64,000 nt of DNA from an uncultured Flammeovirgaceae bacterium (GCA_937883755.1 CAKZYA010000003.1:62001-126000); one strand, 5' to 3'; shown: positions 35,630 through 44,652, numbered from the stretch's first letter. The notes: a model not told the origin generated them from the sequence alone. A program made the numbers and translations.

Positions 35630-36238
35630 TTAGTGATTGTTGTTTTTAGGAAGGTCAATCATATGCCCCATCAGCTTTTGCTTGGTTTGCAAATATCCGT
35701 AATTTTCTTGGTGGGGTTTAATTTCCAGTGGTACCCGGTCTATCAAGTTAATTCCTGAGTCTATAAAACTATCTATTTTTTCGGGATTGTTGGTCATCAG
35801 TTTAATGGACTGTGCACCTAAGTCTTTGAGCATTTGAATGGCAATGTCGTAATCGCGGGTGTCAATTTCAAATCCTAGGTGTAAATTGGCTTCGGCAGTA
35901 TTTAAGCCTTTATCTTGTAGGTTGTAGGCTCTCATTTTGTTAATTAGACCAATACCTCGACCTTCTTGCCGTAGGTAGATAACGATTCCGCCTTCCTCGC
36001 CTGTCTTCCGAAGGGCTTCATCTAGTTGCTCACCGCAGTCGCAGCGTAGTGAGCCGAATACATCACCCGTCATACATTCCGAGTGAATTCGTACTAAAAC
36101 GGATTGGGAGGTATCGGTTTTTTCGCTCACCATTGCAATATGGGGCATTGGGTTATTTTCTTCATCGGCATACGCAATAATGCGGAATGTGCCGTGGGGG
36201 GTAGGAAGTGGAGTTTCAGCCTGTCGTTGGATGGGCAT
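35630..36238 (-). CDS. ribA: GTP cyclohydrolase II
   Basis: Cytoplasmic enzyme that opens GTP to 2,5-diamino-6-ribosylamino-pyrimidinone phosphate, formate and pyrophosphate. The zinc ligands Cys55, Cys66 and Cys68 are in HSECMTGDVFGSLRCDCGEQ; the catalytic segment YLRQEGRGIGLINKMRAYNL and NNPEKI are intact. At 202 residues it is the stand-alone form without the RibB (DHBP synthase) domain. Bacteroidota often have a RibBA fusion elsewhere, so this could be a second, pathway-specific copy. It heads a tight minus-strand operon with the reductase and dehydrogenase. Confidence 0.93.
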   Translation of the reverse strand: MPIQRQAETPLPTPHGTFRIIAYADEENNPMPHIAMVSEKTDTSQSVLVRIHSECMTGDVFGSLRCDCGEQLDEALRKTGEEGGIVIYLRQEGRGIGLINKMRAYNLQDKGLNTAEANLHLGFEIDTRDYDIAIQMLKDLGAQSIKLMTNNPEKIDSFIDSGINLIDRVPLEIKPHQENYGYLQTKQKLMGHMIDLPKNNNH

Positions 36239-36602
36239 AATCTTTTTCTCTTCTGCTATCTGCTCAGGCAGCGGGCATTTTTTAAAGTTCTAATTGGTAA
36301 ACATACAGAGTATCAGAATGATTTCCCAATTCAACCAATAGGGGAAATGTTCTTTTCAAAGGAGACCGAAGGCCGAAGAAGGGAGACCGGAGTTGGAAGT
36401 GAGAAGAGACTGGTGGCTAGAAATTGATAGAAACTGTCGTGGTGCGATTAAGAAATTGCTTCATAGAAATTGGGGAATTAGGTACACGGCTCAGTTTTTC
36501 TGACTCCTTTCTTCGGTTCTCAATCGTCAACTTTCCCTTATCCACTGTCAATTGTCAACTAAAAAACCTACTTTTCTATCTCACTAAACCTCCTACCTAG
36601 CC
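36239..36602. other. Intergenic region with repeated words, no gene
   Basis: Between divergent ribA and ribokinase. It contains the words GGAGACCG (twice, about 36360-36390; also seen at 41722-41750) and a cluster of TCAAC/TCAATTGTCAA words at about 36520-36555 that recur before other genes (24280-24300, 50280-50330, 59580-59620). No convincing open frame, promoter box or RNA structure was found. Confidence 0.4.
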
Positions 36603-37547
36603 ATGAGCCAGTCAATTGTTGTTATCGGAAGCTCTAATATCGATTTAATCGCTCAAGTACCTCATTTTCCTCAACCCGGTGAAACTGTTGGAAACGCTCG
36701 CTACAGCCAGGCTTACGGGGGAAAGGGGGCTAACCAGGCCGTAGCCGCTGCCCGAGCCGGAGGTAACGTTACGTTTATATCTAGCTTAGGGAACGATTCG
36801 TTTGGGCAGAATATGCTCGCTAACTTTTCCAAAGAAGGCATCAATACCGACTACATTGTACAGTCTGGGCAAGAGGCGAGTGGCACTGCCTTAATTTTGG
36901 TGAACGAAGCCGGAGAAAACTGTATTGCGGTAGCGCCTGGTGCTAATGGCTTGCTTTCGCCTGAGATAATAGATGAGTCTCGCATTGCGATATCCAGTGC
37001 TGAGATTATCCTTCTTCAGCTAGAGATTCCACTAGAAACAGTGACTTATATAGTAGAGCTTGCTAGTGGGTTGGGAAAAAAAGTCATGCTCAATCCTGCC
37101 CCAGCTCAAGCATTGAGTGACCAATTACTCCGGCATCTGCACTTTTTGGTGCTGAACGAAACAGAAGCAGAATTGCTAGTAGGGCACCCGGTAGAGACTA
37201 CCGAGCAAATACAACAAGCGGCTGATGAACTTTTACAAAAGCGAGTTCAAACAGTAATTATTACGCTGGGCGCAAGAGGGGCTTATGTGGCTACTCGCCA
37301 GGAACAGCAAATGGTTTCGGCGTATAGCGTCCAGCCAGTAGATACTACTGCTGCTGGTGATACTTTCTGTGGAGCGTTGGCTGCGGCGTTATCGAGAGGG
37401 CAGAAGCTGAAAGATGCAGTGGCCTTCGCTAACGCGGCGGGAGCTTTGGCTACTACCAAACTAGGCGCTCAACCGTCAGCACCCACTGCCTCCGAAGTTA
37501 CTAGTCTAATGAATACGCAGTCATTCTCAGCCAATGAGGACTTTTAG
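36603..37547 (+). CDS. rbsK: Ribokinase
   Basis: PfkB-family sugar kinase phosphorylating D-ribose at O5. Both signatures are present: [16 protein letters not shown] (residues about 40-55) and [17 protein letters not shown] near residue 250, with the catalytic Asp in GDTF. NSSNIDL-like start ([20 protein letters not shown]) and EILLLQLEIP are ribokinase-typical. The length of 314 residues is normal. No rbsABC or rbsD is adjacent, so ribose may come from nucleoside breakdown; a purine nucleoside phosphorylase lies 9 kb away. Confidence 0.92.
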   Translation: MSQSIVVIGSSNIDLIAQVPHFPQPGETVGNARYSQAYGGKGANQAVAAARAGGNVTFISSLGNDSFGQNMLANFSKEGINTDYIVQSGQEASGTALILVNEAGENCIAVAPGANGLLSPEIIDESRIAISSAEIILLQLEIPLETVTYIVELASGLGKKVMLNPAPAQALSDQLLRHLHFLVLNETEAELLVGHPVETTEQIQQAADELLQKRVQTVIITLGARGAYVATRQEQQMVSAYSVQPVDTTAAGDTFCGALAAALSRGQKLKDAVAFANAAGALATTKLGAQPSAPTASEVTSLMNTQSFSANEDF

Positions 37548-37759
37548 TGATGTTCCTTATCGCTGAATAAATATTACTATTCTGAGTATATTTTCCCGTT
37601 TTTGGGGTGTTATTCCTCAAATATTTTCAAATAAAAATGACTCTATCCTCTTAAAACCTTCGTTTTCTGATGATTTAGGCAGATTTAAACGTTCTCCAGA
37701 CTGTGGCATATAATTTTCATAAGTACTTATCAATTAGTACAATTTAAATTTTTAAACTT

Positions 37760-38641
37760 ATGAAACTATATGCCATCCTCGTAGCAGCTGGAGTAACTTT
37801 ATTTGGCTGCAATCACAAAGAATTAGAGAATCAAGTAGCTGCCTTAGAGGCAGAAAGACAGCAAATGGTAACTGCCGTAGAGCAGAAAGATGTAGCACTC
37901 ACGGAATTTATGGAGTCATTAGCAACGGTAGAAGATAACCTTCAGAAAATCCGGGAGCGGGAACTGAATATTGAAATCACTAAACAAGAGAAAGGGTTAA
38001 GCACCAAAGAATCGCAGAAGCAGATTGTGAGCGATATTCAGGCCATTGATGCTTTGTTGGTAGAGAACCGGAAGAAAATTCAGGACTTAAATGAAAAACT
38101 AGCCGGGGCTTACGGTAAGAGTAATAAGCTAAGAAAGTCACTCACTAAACTAAAGGATGAACTGACTGAGCAGATTAAAGATCGGGAAACCCAGATCGGG
38201 ACGCTTAAGGATCAGCTAGTGGCGATGGAAATGAAGATCGATACGCTGAACGTAAATTTAGCCAGTTTAGAAGAGACCAACTTGGAAAAAGATGCAGTGA
38301 TTGAAGAAAAGACTATCGAACTGCACGAAGCCTACTACGTAGCCGGAACGTCTAAAGAACTACAAGAAAAATCAGTAATTGACCGTAAGGGGGGAGTACT
38401 TGGCTTAGGACGAACTACTACCTTAGCTGATAAATACGATGCTCAGCAGTTTACCAAAATCGATATTCGCGAACAGATGAGCTTTCCACTACCTAGTGAA
38501 GATATAAAATTAGCGACTACACACCCGGCTGGATCGTATCAGATTAAGGCGGACGAAGAAGCTAAAACTACCCAACTAGTAATTGCTGACCCCGAAAAGT
38601 TCTGGGAGTCGTCTAAGTACCTAGTGATGGTAGTGAAATAA
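37760..38641 (+). CDS. Coiled-coil lipoprotein, function unknown
   Basis: Lipoprotein signal with lipobox LFGC (Cys17), then a long heptad-rich region (about residues 20-190: ELENQVAALEAERQQM through KIDTLNVNLASLEE) forming one or two coiled coils. The C-terminal 90 residues (YVAGTSKELQEKSVIDRKGG, LGLGRTTTLAD, TTHPAGSYQIKADEE) form a small domain found in Bacteroidota lipoproteins of unknown role. It is a single gene with its own terminator, probably a periplasmic structural or scaffolding protein. Confidence 0.8.
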   Translation: MKLYAILVAAGVTLFGCNHKELENQVAALEAERQQMVTAVEQKDVALTEFMESLATVEDNLQKIRERELNIEITKQEKGLSTKESQKQIVSDIQAIDALLVENRKKIQDLNEKLAGAYGKSNKLRKSLTKLKDELTEQIKDRETQIGTLKDQLVAMEMKIDTLNVNLASLEETNLEKDAVIEEKTIELHEAYYVAGTSKELQEKSVIDRKGGVLGLGRTTTLADKYDAQQFTKIDIREQMSFPLPSEDIKLATTHPAGSYQIKADEEAKTTQLVIADPEKFWESSKYLVMVVK

Positions 38642-38668
38642 CCACTTATTTTTTTCTAATATCCTCCG

Positions 38669-38704
38669 AACCACGGAAGTCATTGGCTTTCGTGGTTTTT
38701 TTTA
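38669..38704 (+). terminator. Rho-independent terminator
   Basis: Stem AACCACGGAAG / CTTTCGTGGTT with loop TCATTGG-like centre, followed by nine T. It lies about 30 bases after the coiled-coil lipoprotein stop codon. Confidence 0.88.
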
Positions 38705-38782
38705 TTTACGTTAAATCATAAAAACAATAATGGGTGCGTTAAAGAGGGTGAGTCAGAATTTTTAGCACCAATCTAACCAACC

Positions 38783-39880
38783 ATGAACCGACGCGATTTT
38801 ACCCGCACTCTAGCTGTGGGAGCTTCTACCTTACCCTTTACCCATTCATTTGCCACTTCTTTTTCCCAGGATAAAAAACTGGGAGTTGCTCTAGTGGGCT
38901 TAGGTGGTTACAGTCGAGGACAACTAGGTCCCGCCTTACAGGAAACCGAAAATTGCTACTTGGCGGGAGTAGTTACCGGTACACCCGAAAAAGAGAAAAT
39001 TTGGGCGGATAAATACGGTATCCCTGAGAAGAATATCTATAATTACGAGAGTTACGATCAGATTGTCGATAACGAAGATATTGACATCATTTACGTAGTA
39101 TTACCCAACTCTATGCACGCCGAATACACCATTCGGGCAGCAGAAGCTGGAAAACATGTAATCTGCGAGAAGCCAATGGCAATGAACGTAGAGGAGTGTC
39201 GCCAGATGATGGATGCTTGCGAGAAAGCGGGCGTGAAATTATCGATTGGTTATCGTCTCCATTTTGAACCGTATAATCAAAAGGTAATGGAGGTAGCGAA
39301 GGAAAAAACTATGGGTGATATTAATTTTGTGCGTTGCGGAGCGGGTTACCGCATGGGCGATAATTGGGATCAGTGGCGATTACAAAAAGACTTAGCTGGA
39401 ACCGGAGCATTGGGTAATATGGGCGTTTATGCCATTCAGGGAGCGATTTATGCTGTGGGCGAAAACCCAATTTACGTGCGGGCGCAAGAGTTTAAAACCA
39501 TGCCTAAGAAGTTTGATGAAACCGATGAGACAGTCACCTTTCAATTTGAATTTCCGAGTGGGGTAGTAGCCAACTGCGAGACCAGCCACAATGCTAGTAT
39601 GAATTACCTCTATGTTTCGGCGGATGAGGGGTGGATAGAGCTTGATCCGTACTCGCAGTATGGTGGATTGAAAGGTAAAACCAGCCAGGGAACGTTAGAT
39701 TTTCCGCAGGTAAACCAGCAAGCTCAGCAAATGGACGACTTTGCCGCCTGTATTCTGAAAGATACCCAAACTCCTGTACCCGGTGAAATGGGACTACGCG
39801 ACATTCAGATTATCGACGGAATTTTAGCTTCTATTGCATCTGGAGGTGATAAGGTGAAACTGGAAAGCTTGGCATTTTAA
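38783..39880 (+). CDS. Exported Gfo/Idh/MocA-family oxidoreductase
   Basis: NAD(P)-dependent sugar oxidoreductase like glucose-fructose oxidoreductase. It starts with a Tat-type signal (MNRRDFTRTLAVGASTLP), so it would fold with cofactor before export. The Rossmann motif ALVGLGGYSRGQLGPAL follows, then HVICEKPMAMN with the EKP signature, and the C-terminal domain with GTGALGNMGVYAIQGAIYAVG. The length of 365 residues is typical. The substrate is unknown. The stop codon overlaps the end of the convergent MOSC gene by four bases. Confidence 0.88.
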   Translation: MNRRDFTRTLAVGASTLPFTHSFATSFSQDKKLGVALVGLGGYSRGQLGPALQETENCYLAGVVTGTPEKEKIWADKYGIPEKNIYNYESYDQIVDNEDIDIIYVVLPNSMHAEYTIRAAEAGKHVICEKPMAMNVEECRQMMDACEKAGVKLSIGYRLHFEPYNQKVMEVAKEKTMGDINFVRCGAGYRMGDNWDQWRLQKDLAGTGALGNMGVYAIQGAIYAVGENPIYVRAQEFKTMPKKFDETDETVTFQFEFPSGVVANCETSHNASMNYLYVSADEGWIELDPYSQYGGLKGKTSQGTLDFPQVNQQAQQMDDFAACILKDTQTPVPGEMGLRDIQIIDGILASIASGGDKVKLESLAF

Positions 39881-40512
39881 GCTAGCTTTTTCGCAAAATA
39901 TTCTTGCCAATCTTGCGGTAGGTACGGATCATTTGCCGCAGCTTTGATTCCCGTTTGGTCATCTTTATCAAAGGCATAAAGCCGAACTATATCAGTAATT
40001 GTTAATTGGGAATCTGACTTTTTCAGTAGAGTCAGCAAATCCCCTTTCTTTACTGAGCCTTCCTTGACAACAGAGAAGTAGACTCCCGGTTGGTTGCGCT
40101 GTAGGAAGTGCTTGATCATTTTTGGGTCACCAAAGCGGATGCCTAGCTTGAAACAAGGAAAACGGGGTTGAGTAACTTGCAACTCACATTCTCCGGCCTG
40201 AAAGCGGTCGCCAATATTAATGGTAGTTTCATCCAGACCGTCTATCGTCAGGTTTTCACCAAATACCCCAATCGGGAAATCATGCTGTGGGAAATCCTGT
40301 TGCCAGCCCATATAGTGCTGATACGGATAAGCGTAGACGGCTTTTTCCCGCCCGCCGTGTACTCTCAAATCCGCTTGTTCGTCACCATCCAGGTTAAGCA
40401 TACGTACCATCACTGCGCCATCAACCGGAGACTTGAAAATACCAGTACTCACTTCTTTTCCTAGAAAAGGTACGACTCGAGGTTTTCCCACATTGACGGA
40501 TACAATCTGCAT
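39877..40512 (-). CDS. MOSC-domain protein (YiiM-like)
   Basis: MOSC domains bind molybdenum cofactor sulfur; YiiM-type members help detoxify N-hydroxylated compounds. Motifs: GDEQADLRVHGGREKAVYAY, GVFGENLTIDGLDE, and the cysteine-bearing QPRFPCFKLGIRFGDPKM, with the likely catalytic Cys. A C-terminal helical domain (about residues 160-211) is typical of the 3-alpha type. The length of 211 residues is normal. It is convergent with the Gfo/Idh gene. Confidence 0.9.
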   Translation of the reverse strand: MQIVSVNVGKPRVVPFLGKEVSTGIFKSPVDGAVMVRMLNLDGDEQADLRVHGGREKAVYAYPYQHYMGWQQDFPQHDFPIGVFGENLTIDGLDETTINIGDRFQAGECELQVTQPRFPCFKLGIRFGDPKMIKHFLQRNQPGVYFSVVKEGSVKKGDLLTLLKKSDSQLTITDIVRLYAFDKDDQTGIKAAANDPYLPQDWQEYFAKKLA

Positions 40513-40660
40513 GGCACTGATAGTTTTCTTGAAGATAAGTTTGCTGCCTAAATTTCTAAATTGCCCGCCAGATTACAAATAATATTGATAAAACATTATC
40601 ACCAGCTTAGCACTTCATAGAGTGAAAAGCCATAGTATTCATTAATTCAACTTTATACTT

Positions 40661-40981
40661 ATGCTAGTTACTACTACATCAACTTTACAAGACAAATCAA
40701 TTACTGAGTATCTCGGTTTAGTCTCGGGAGAAGCTATCATTGGAGCAAATGTCTTCCGTGATTTTTTTGCGGGTATCCGCGATATTGTGGGTGGACGCTC
40801 GGGCTCTTACGAACGAGCTTTGCGAGATGCTAAGGAAATTGCCCTCCGCGAGATGCAGGAAGGAGCCCAAAAACTGGGTGCCAATGCTGTTATTGGCGTA
40901 GACCTCGATTACGAAACGGTTGGCAAAGAATCCAGTATGCTGATGGTAACCGCTAGTGGAACAGCGGTTATTTATCGGTAA
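40661..40981 (+). CDS. YbjQ/UPF0145 family protein
   Basis: Small protein of the YbjQ (UPF0145) family, which forms a pentameric heavy-metal-binding-like fold; biochemical function is not established. Family features: [49 protein letters not shown], and [16 protein letters not shown]. At 106 residues it has the usual length. It is a single gene between convergent/divergent neighbours. Confidence 0.9.
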   Translation: MLVTTTSTLQDKSITEYLGLVSGEAIIGANVFRDFFAGIRDIVGGRSGSYERALRDAKEIALREMQEGAQKLGANAVIGVDLDYETVGKESSMLMVTASGTAVIYR

Positions 40982-40992
40982 TTAGTTGACTT

Positions 40993-41709
40993 TCAGCGGC
41001 GAAGTGCTGCAAAAACCAGGTTTTCTATGTAGTCATACACTTGCTGATGCAGGTCACTGCCATTTTTCTTAATCTCGGTAAGGGAAGGTAAGTGCAAAGC
41101 AAAATACGCCTGTTGGTGAGAGGCCTCTAGCACTGTGCTGATTAATGCGTGAGGATAAGGATAGTCAGGGTTAATCTCTTTTGCGATAGAAGCTATTCGT
41201 TTGCACAAATCTTTATAGCCCCGGAACAAGCCCTCCTTGTTATCCTCATCCACTTGCTTGGTCAGATAGGTTTTATTTGACTCCGAAACCACAATACGGT
41301 ATAAGGCAGTTTCATCGATGTCGGCGAAGGCAGGATCAAACTCCGCTTCGTCACATATAGCTTTTAAGGCTACTTTGAGTCTTTCTTCCGGGTCAGCCAG
41401 ATGGTTAGTACGGTAATCAATTAGGTACTCCATCCACTTCCAGTACCAGGCAATCAGGTAAATAAGTAGCTTATGCTTGTTCTCAAAGTAACGATAAATA
41501 GAAGCCTCGGTAGATTGAATTTGAGTGGCTAGCTTTTTGAAAGTAAATTGTTCAAATCCTAATTCATCAATCATCTGAATGCCCTGACTGATAATTTTTG
41601 AACCTAACTCGGTATGCTGGGGGTCGCGGGTGAAGTACCGCTCGCTTAAACGTAGTGTGACCATAAATAGATAATGTGCTGCAATGTAGTAAATAAGTAA
41701 TACTTCCAA
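40993..41709 (-). CDS. TetR/AcrR-family transcriptional regulator
   Basis: DNA-binding regulator with an N-terminal helix-turn-helix (FTFKKLATQIQSTEASIYRYFENKHKLL, the recognition helix being STEASIYRYF) and a C-terminal ligand domain (about residues 95-235). The first 15 residues look poorly conserved; ATG 41664 (MVTLRLSERYF) is a plausible start, giving 223 residues. The target is unknown. Neither neighbour is an efflux pump. It may autoregulate, but no operator palindrome was identified. Confidence 0.88.
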   Translation of the reverse strand: MEVLLIYYIAAHYLFMVTLRLSERYFTRDPQHTELGSKIISQGIQMIDELGFEQFTFKKLATQIQSTEASIYRYFENKHKLLIYLIAWYWKWMEYLIDYRTNHLADPEERLKVALKAICDEAEFDPAFADIDETALYRIVVSESNKTYLTKQVDEDNKEGLFRGYKDLCKRIASIAKEINPDYPYPHALISTVLEASHQQAYFALHLPSLTEIKKNGSDLHQQVYDYIENLVFAALRR

Positions 41710-41858
41710 AACATAACAGGTGGAGACCAGATGCCTAAGACTGGAGACCGAAATCAGGAACAGCTGGTAAAAGAGAATTGTTTAGTTAATTAGAGAAAGA
41801 GATTATCAAATCTTTGTTTTTGGTTTCCAGGCTTTGGGTTCCGGATTTCAATCTCCGC

Positions 41859-42896
41859 TTAAACTTTCAATTCTTGACCACTTTCATGGCTTTGGTAGGC
41901 TAGCTCAATTAATTGAATTACTTGTTTGGCCTCTTCAGGAGAAACCAGCAATTTTGATTTACCCGAAATAGCTTGGGCTAGATTATCGTAGAAAGCTAAG
42001 TAATTTCCTGCTTCGGAAGTTACTTTTCCCCGGAAGGGTAGACCGTAGAGTTCAGTATCTAAGATCCCCCAGATAGTTTCTGGTTCAATACCCCAGTGCC
42101 CACTATTGGGAGTTTTTCCCACTTTTAGGTCATCTTCCTGCGGGTCGAGTCCGTATTTGGTAAAAGTACCCAGGTCACCCAAAATTTTGTAGCGAGGACC
42201 TTCGTCTCGCACCAGATAACTTGATTTTAAGACGACTTGCTTATCAGGATACCCCAAAATCAGGTGATAAGCATCGGGGGCTTTTCCTCCTGCGCGTTGA
42301 ATACTAAGTTTAGCAAAAATGGTCTGGGGCATTCCGAATAATACTAAGGCCTGGTCAATCATATGGGAGCCCAGATTGTACAAAATCCCTGAGCCAGGGC
42401 CACTGTCTTCCTTCCAAGTATCAGGTTGAATGTAGTTGCGGTAGCGGTCGTAATGAGCTTCGTACTCTACTACTCGTCCGCACAATTGCTGATCTAGCAC
42501 TTTTTGTACAGTTAAAAAGTCACTATCCAGTCGTCGGTTCTGAAATACGGTAAATAAGCGATTCTGTTGATTTGCTATGTTAATAAGCTCTTCAGCTTCA
42601 GCAACTGTATTAGTAAATGGTTTTTCCACTACTACGTGCTTACCTGCTTCTAGCGCAGCTTTTGTCATATCGAAGTGATAAGCGTTGGGAGTATTAACCA
42701 CAATTATGTCAATTTCCTCGTCGTTCAGCAAATCATCGAACTGCCGAACTGTGTTAATATCCGGATAATCAGCCTTAGCATCGTTCCGATGACGCTCGAG
42801 TACTTTGGATAAATGAAAACCTGGGTGAGTAGTGATAAGGGGAGCGTGAAAGACTTTCCCGGACATACCGTAAGAGGCTAGAGCAACCTGAGTCAT
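41859..42896 (-). CDS. Gfo/Idh/MocA-family oxidoreductase
   Basis: Cytoplasmic NAD(P)-dependent oxidoreductase, without signal peptide, resembling YhhX/YvaA-type and scyllo-inositol dehydrogenases. Motifs: the Rossmann start VALASYGMSGKVFHAPLI (GMSGxxFH is typical of this branch), HVVVEKPFTNTVAEAEEL with EKP, VFQNRRLDSDFLTV, and the C-terminal GSGILYNLGSHMIDQALVLFG with the catalytic His/Asp. The length of 345 residues is normal. It is unlike the exported homologue at 38783-39880. The substrate is unknown. Confidence 0.88.
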   Translation of the reverse strand: MTQVALASYGMSGKVFHAPLITTHPGFHLSKVLERHRNDAKADYPDINTVRQFDDLLNDEEIDIIVVNTPNAYHFDMTKAALEAGKHVVVEKPFTNTVAEAEELINIANQQNRLFTVFQNRRLDSDFLTVQKVLDQQLCGRVVEYEAHYDRYRNYIQPDTWKEDSGPGSGILYNLGSHMIDQALVLFGMPQTIFAKLSIQRAGGKAPDAYHLILGYPDKQVVLKSSYLVRDEGPRYKILGDLGTFTKYGLDPQEDDLKVGKTPNSGHWGIEPETIWGILDTELYGLPFRGKVTSEAGNYLAFYDNLAQAISGKSKLLVSPEEAKQVIQLIELAYQSHESGQELKV

Positions 42897-43112
42897 GGTG
42901 TAGTATTTTGGATGCTCAAACTACATAAAATTGATAGTCGGTTCAAGGAAGCTTGGTAGAGTATTACCTATTTTCTATTAGAATAGTAGGAACGTAGTGG
43001 GAATATGAGATCTAGCACTCGGAATGAGTGGAGCTTCTTTTATAAACATAGCTAGGTACTCCAGGTACTGGAAATAGGATTGATTTTGACATACTAATAA
43101 TTAGGGTAAAAG

Positions 43113-43143
43113 TAAAAAGCACATATCCTGATGGACATGTGCT
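43113..43143 (-). terminator. Rho-independent terminator of the small lipoprotein gene
   Basis: On the minus strand, the stem AGCACATGTCC / GGATATGTGCT (one mismatch) is followed by a T-run. It lies 23 bases after the stop codon of the 47-residue lipoprotein gene, supporting that this small gene is real. Confidence 0.8.
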
Positions 43144-43165
43144 TAATCAGAAAATACTGCTAAGC

Positions 43166-43309
43166 CTATCTAGGCACTACCTCTGACTTTTTAGGCATTG
43201 TCATTGAGTCGTCAGGGTTGATAGCTTCTTCGCTGCAACTAAATAGAGTTGCTGCTAGAATAGCAAAAGCGAATGAAAGTTTAACAGTTTTTGAAATAAT
43301 ACTTCTCAT
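43166..43309 (-). CDS. Small lipoprotein of 47 residues
   Basis: A gene below the usual length cut-off. ATG at 43309, then a basic start and hydrophobic core with lipobox LFSC (MRSIISKTVKLSFAFAILAA and TLFSC; Cys25), followed by SEEAINPDDSMTMPKKSE and a TAG at 43166. The mature peptide is only about 23 residues. A clear terminator follows at 43113-43143, and very A/T-rich DNA precedes it. The acidic SEE after cysteine resembles a surface-export signal for lipoproteins. Function is unknown. Confidence 0.65.
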   Translation of the reverse strand: MRSIISKTVKLSFAFAILAATLFSCSEEAINPDDSMTMPKKSEVVPR

Positions 43310-43902
43310 AGTGAAATTAATTTAGGTGAAACAATAAAATAAAAGTACATCCAAATGATGTAAGAAAAAGTTGATCAACTGTAGCACAAATATAACTATT
43401 TAACTTAAAAATAATATATAATATAGTTAGTTTGTGATGAATAATTGAAAAAAGAACAAAAAATTACAGAATAGTATTTACTCGAATTTGTAAAAGTATT
43501 GCCATGTTTTGATCCGAAGATCAATAAATTTTAGAAAAAAACAATAGTAAAATAAAAATTTATCAATCTAATTTTTAATAAATATTAAAAATTATGTGAT
43601 AATATGAATAATAAATTATGAAAATAGAAATTATGTATCTCTTGATAGACTTATTTGAAATCAGATAATTATTTCTATGTCTAGAGTTTAGAATAAAAAA
43701 ATAAACAATATCTAACTCATATTAAACGATAAATTACGATGTAAGAAATGAAAGAAAAATGTATTTTTTCTTAGCACTAAAAAGTTTTGCTGATGTATGA
43801 TTTAACAAAAAAAAGCTTCCTATTCGATAAAATTTGGCGGAGTATTGGTGCTATATTTTAAGCGCTATTATGTAATTAAGTGGAGAGTGGTAAAATAATT
43901 CA
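43310..43902. other. A/T-rich intergenic island without recognisable gene
   Basis: Nearly 600 bases, strongly A/T-rich by eye, with runs of A and T and words like AATAATATATAATATAG. No coding frame of useful length and no RNA gene was recognised. It separates the small lipoprotein gene from the unknown membrane protein and could contain promoters for both, or be recently acquired or protein-bound DNA. Confidence 0.5.
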
Positions 43903-44532
43903 ATGAAGATATTAGAAAAGAAACGGGTAGATTCACTAGCTAAAACGTTCCGGTATACGCTAAGAGATCGGCGTAAATTAGTGAGCCTAATTATTGTATT
44001 ACTACTTCCCCTGATGCTTTTTGCGTGGAGGTTTATTCCTGAAGATATTGAGTTTCCTTACTATGGACAACTGCATGTGTTCATTTGGACATTTAATCTA
44101 TATTTTGTCATAGTTATGCTATCGTCGGCTTGGTTTCTATCCATACCTCGAAGAGACTTTGCTATGCAAATAATTGTTCTGGCAGCTTTATTCTTAGGAA
44201 TCTCCTTAACACTTAATACTTTGCCATTTAGTAATGAGTCGCCGTGGTGGACCGATGTATTAATCAGCTTAACTTTGTTTGCAGGAGCGAGTATTTATCT
44301 CTATTACGTCTACAATAATTACGTTAACAAAACTATTGACTACAAACAGTTGCACGACGGTATTGTGCATGATTTGCACCATGAGCGCTTTTTAAACTCC
44401 ATTAGTCGGGTAGAAGGGTTAATGAAGGTAGCTGAGATGGAAGAGCCTTACAAAAGTATGTGTGAAGATGAAATTGCCGAGCTTAAAGAATCAGTATCCT
44501 ACATCGCCGAGAAATATAAAGCTCTTTATTAA
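43903..44532 (+). CDS. Unrecognised membrane protein with a C-terminal helical tail
   Basis: Family not recognised. A basic start (residues 1-27) is followed by about four membrane helices: near 28-44 (LVSLIIVLLLPLMLFAW), 57-80, 86-103 and 118-137. The cytoplasmic tail of about 65 residues reads LHDGIVHDLHHERFLNSISR and continues with an acidic helix to KYKALY. The histidine-rich start of this helix superficially resembles the phospho-acceptor helix of histidine kinases, but no ATPase domain follows. It is a single gene after an A/T-rich region, convergent with the ABC transporter gene. Confidence 0.7.
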   Translation: MKILEKKRVDSLAKTFRYTLRDRRKLVSLIIVLLLPLMLFAWRFIPEDIEFPYYGQLHVFIWTFNLYFVIVMLSSAWFLSIPRRDFAMQIIVLAALFLGISLTLNTLPFSNESPWWTDVLISLTLFAGASIYLYYVYNNYVNKTIDYKQLHDGIVHDLHHERFLNSISRVEGLMKVAEMEEPYKSMCEDEIAELKESVSYIAEKYKALY

Positions 44533-44652
44533 TGACGAATGACTAATGAATTGGATAAGGTGCGTATGTAAGCCTCCGATTCAATACCTACACATACGTG
44601 TAACAATGCGCCAGCTAACATTAATCATTATTCATCACTCATCGATCATTAT
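44529..44652. repeat. Intergenic inverted-repeat region (ATGA-rich family), site 2
   Basis: The left side (TTAATGACGAATGACTAATG, about 44529-44548) and right side (ATTAATCATTATTCATCACT and on to 44652) are imperfect complements and reach the stop codons of the two convergent genes: TAA of the membrane protein at 44530-44532 and TGA of the ABC gene at 44639-44641. The right arm therefore encodes the last residues (YNDR) of the ABC protein. Confidence 0.55.

Noticed and set aside
32556-36238. A defence or toxin-antitoxin system built from the unknown 192-residue protein and the GNAT protein
   Set aside because: The GNAT is a normal-length RimJ/RimL type rather than a toxin of the TacT type, and the pair follows metabolic genes; no antitoxin-like DNA-binding gene is present.
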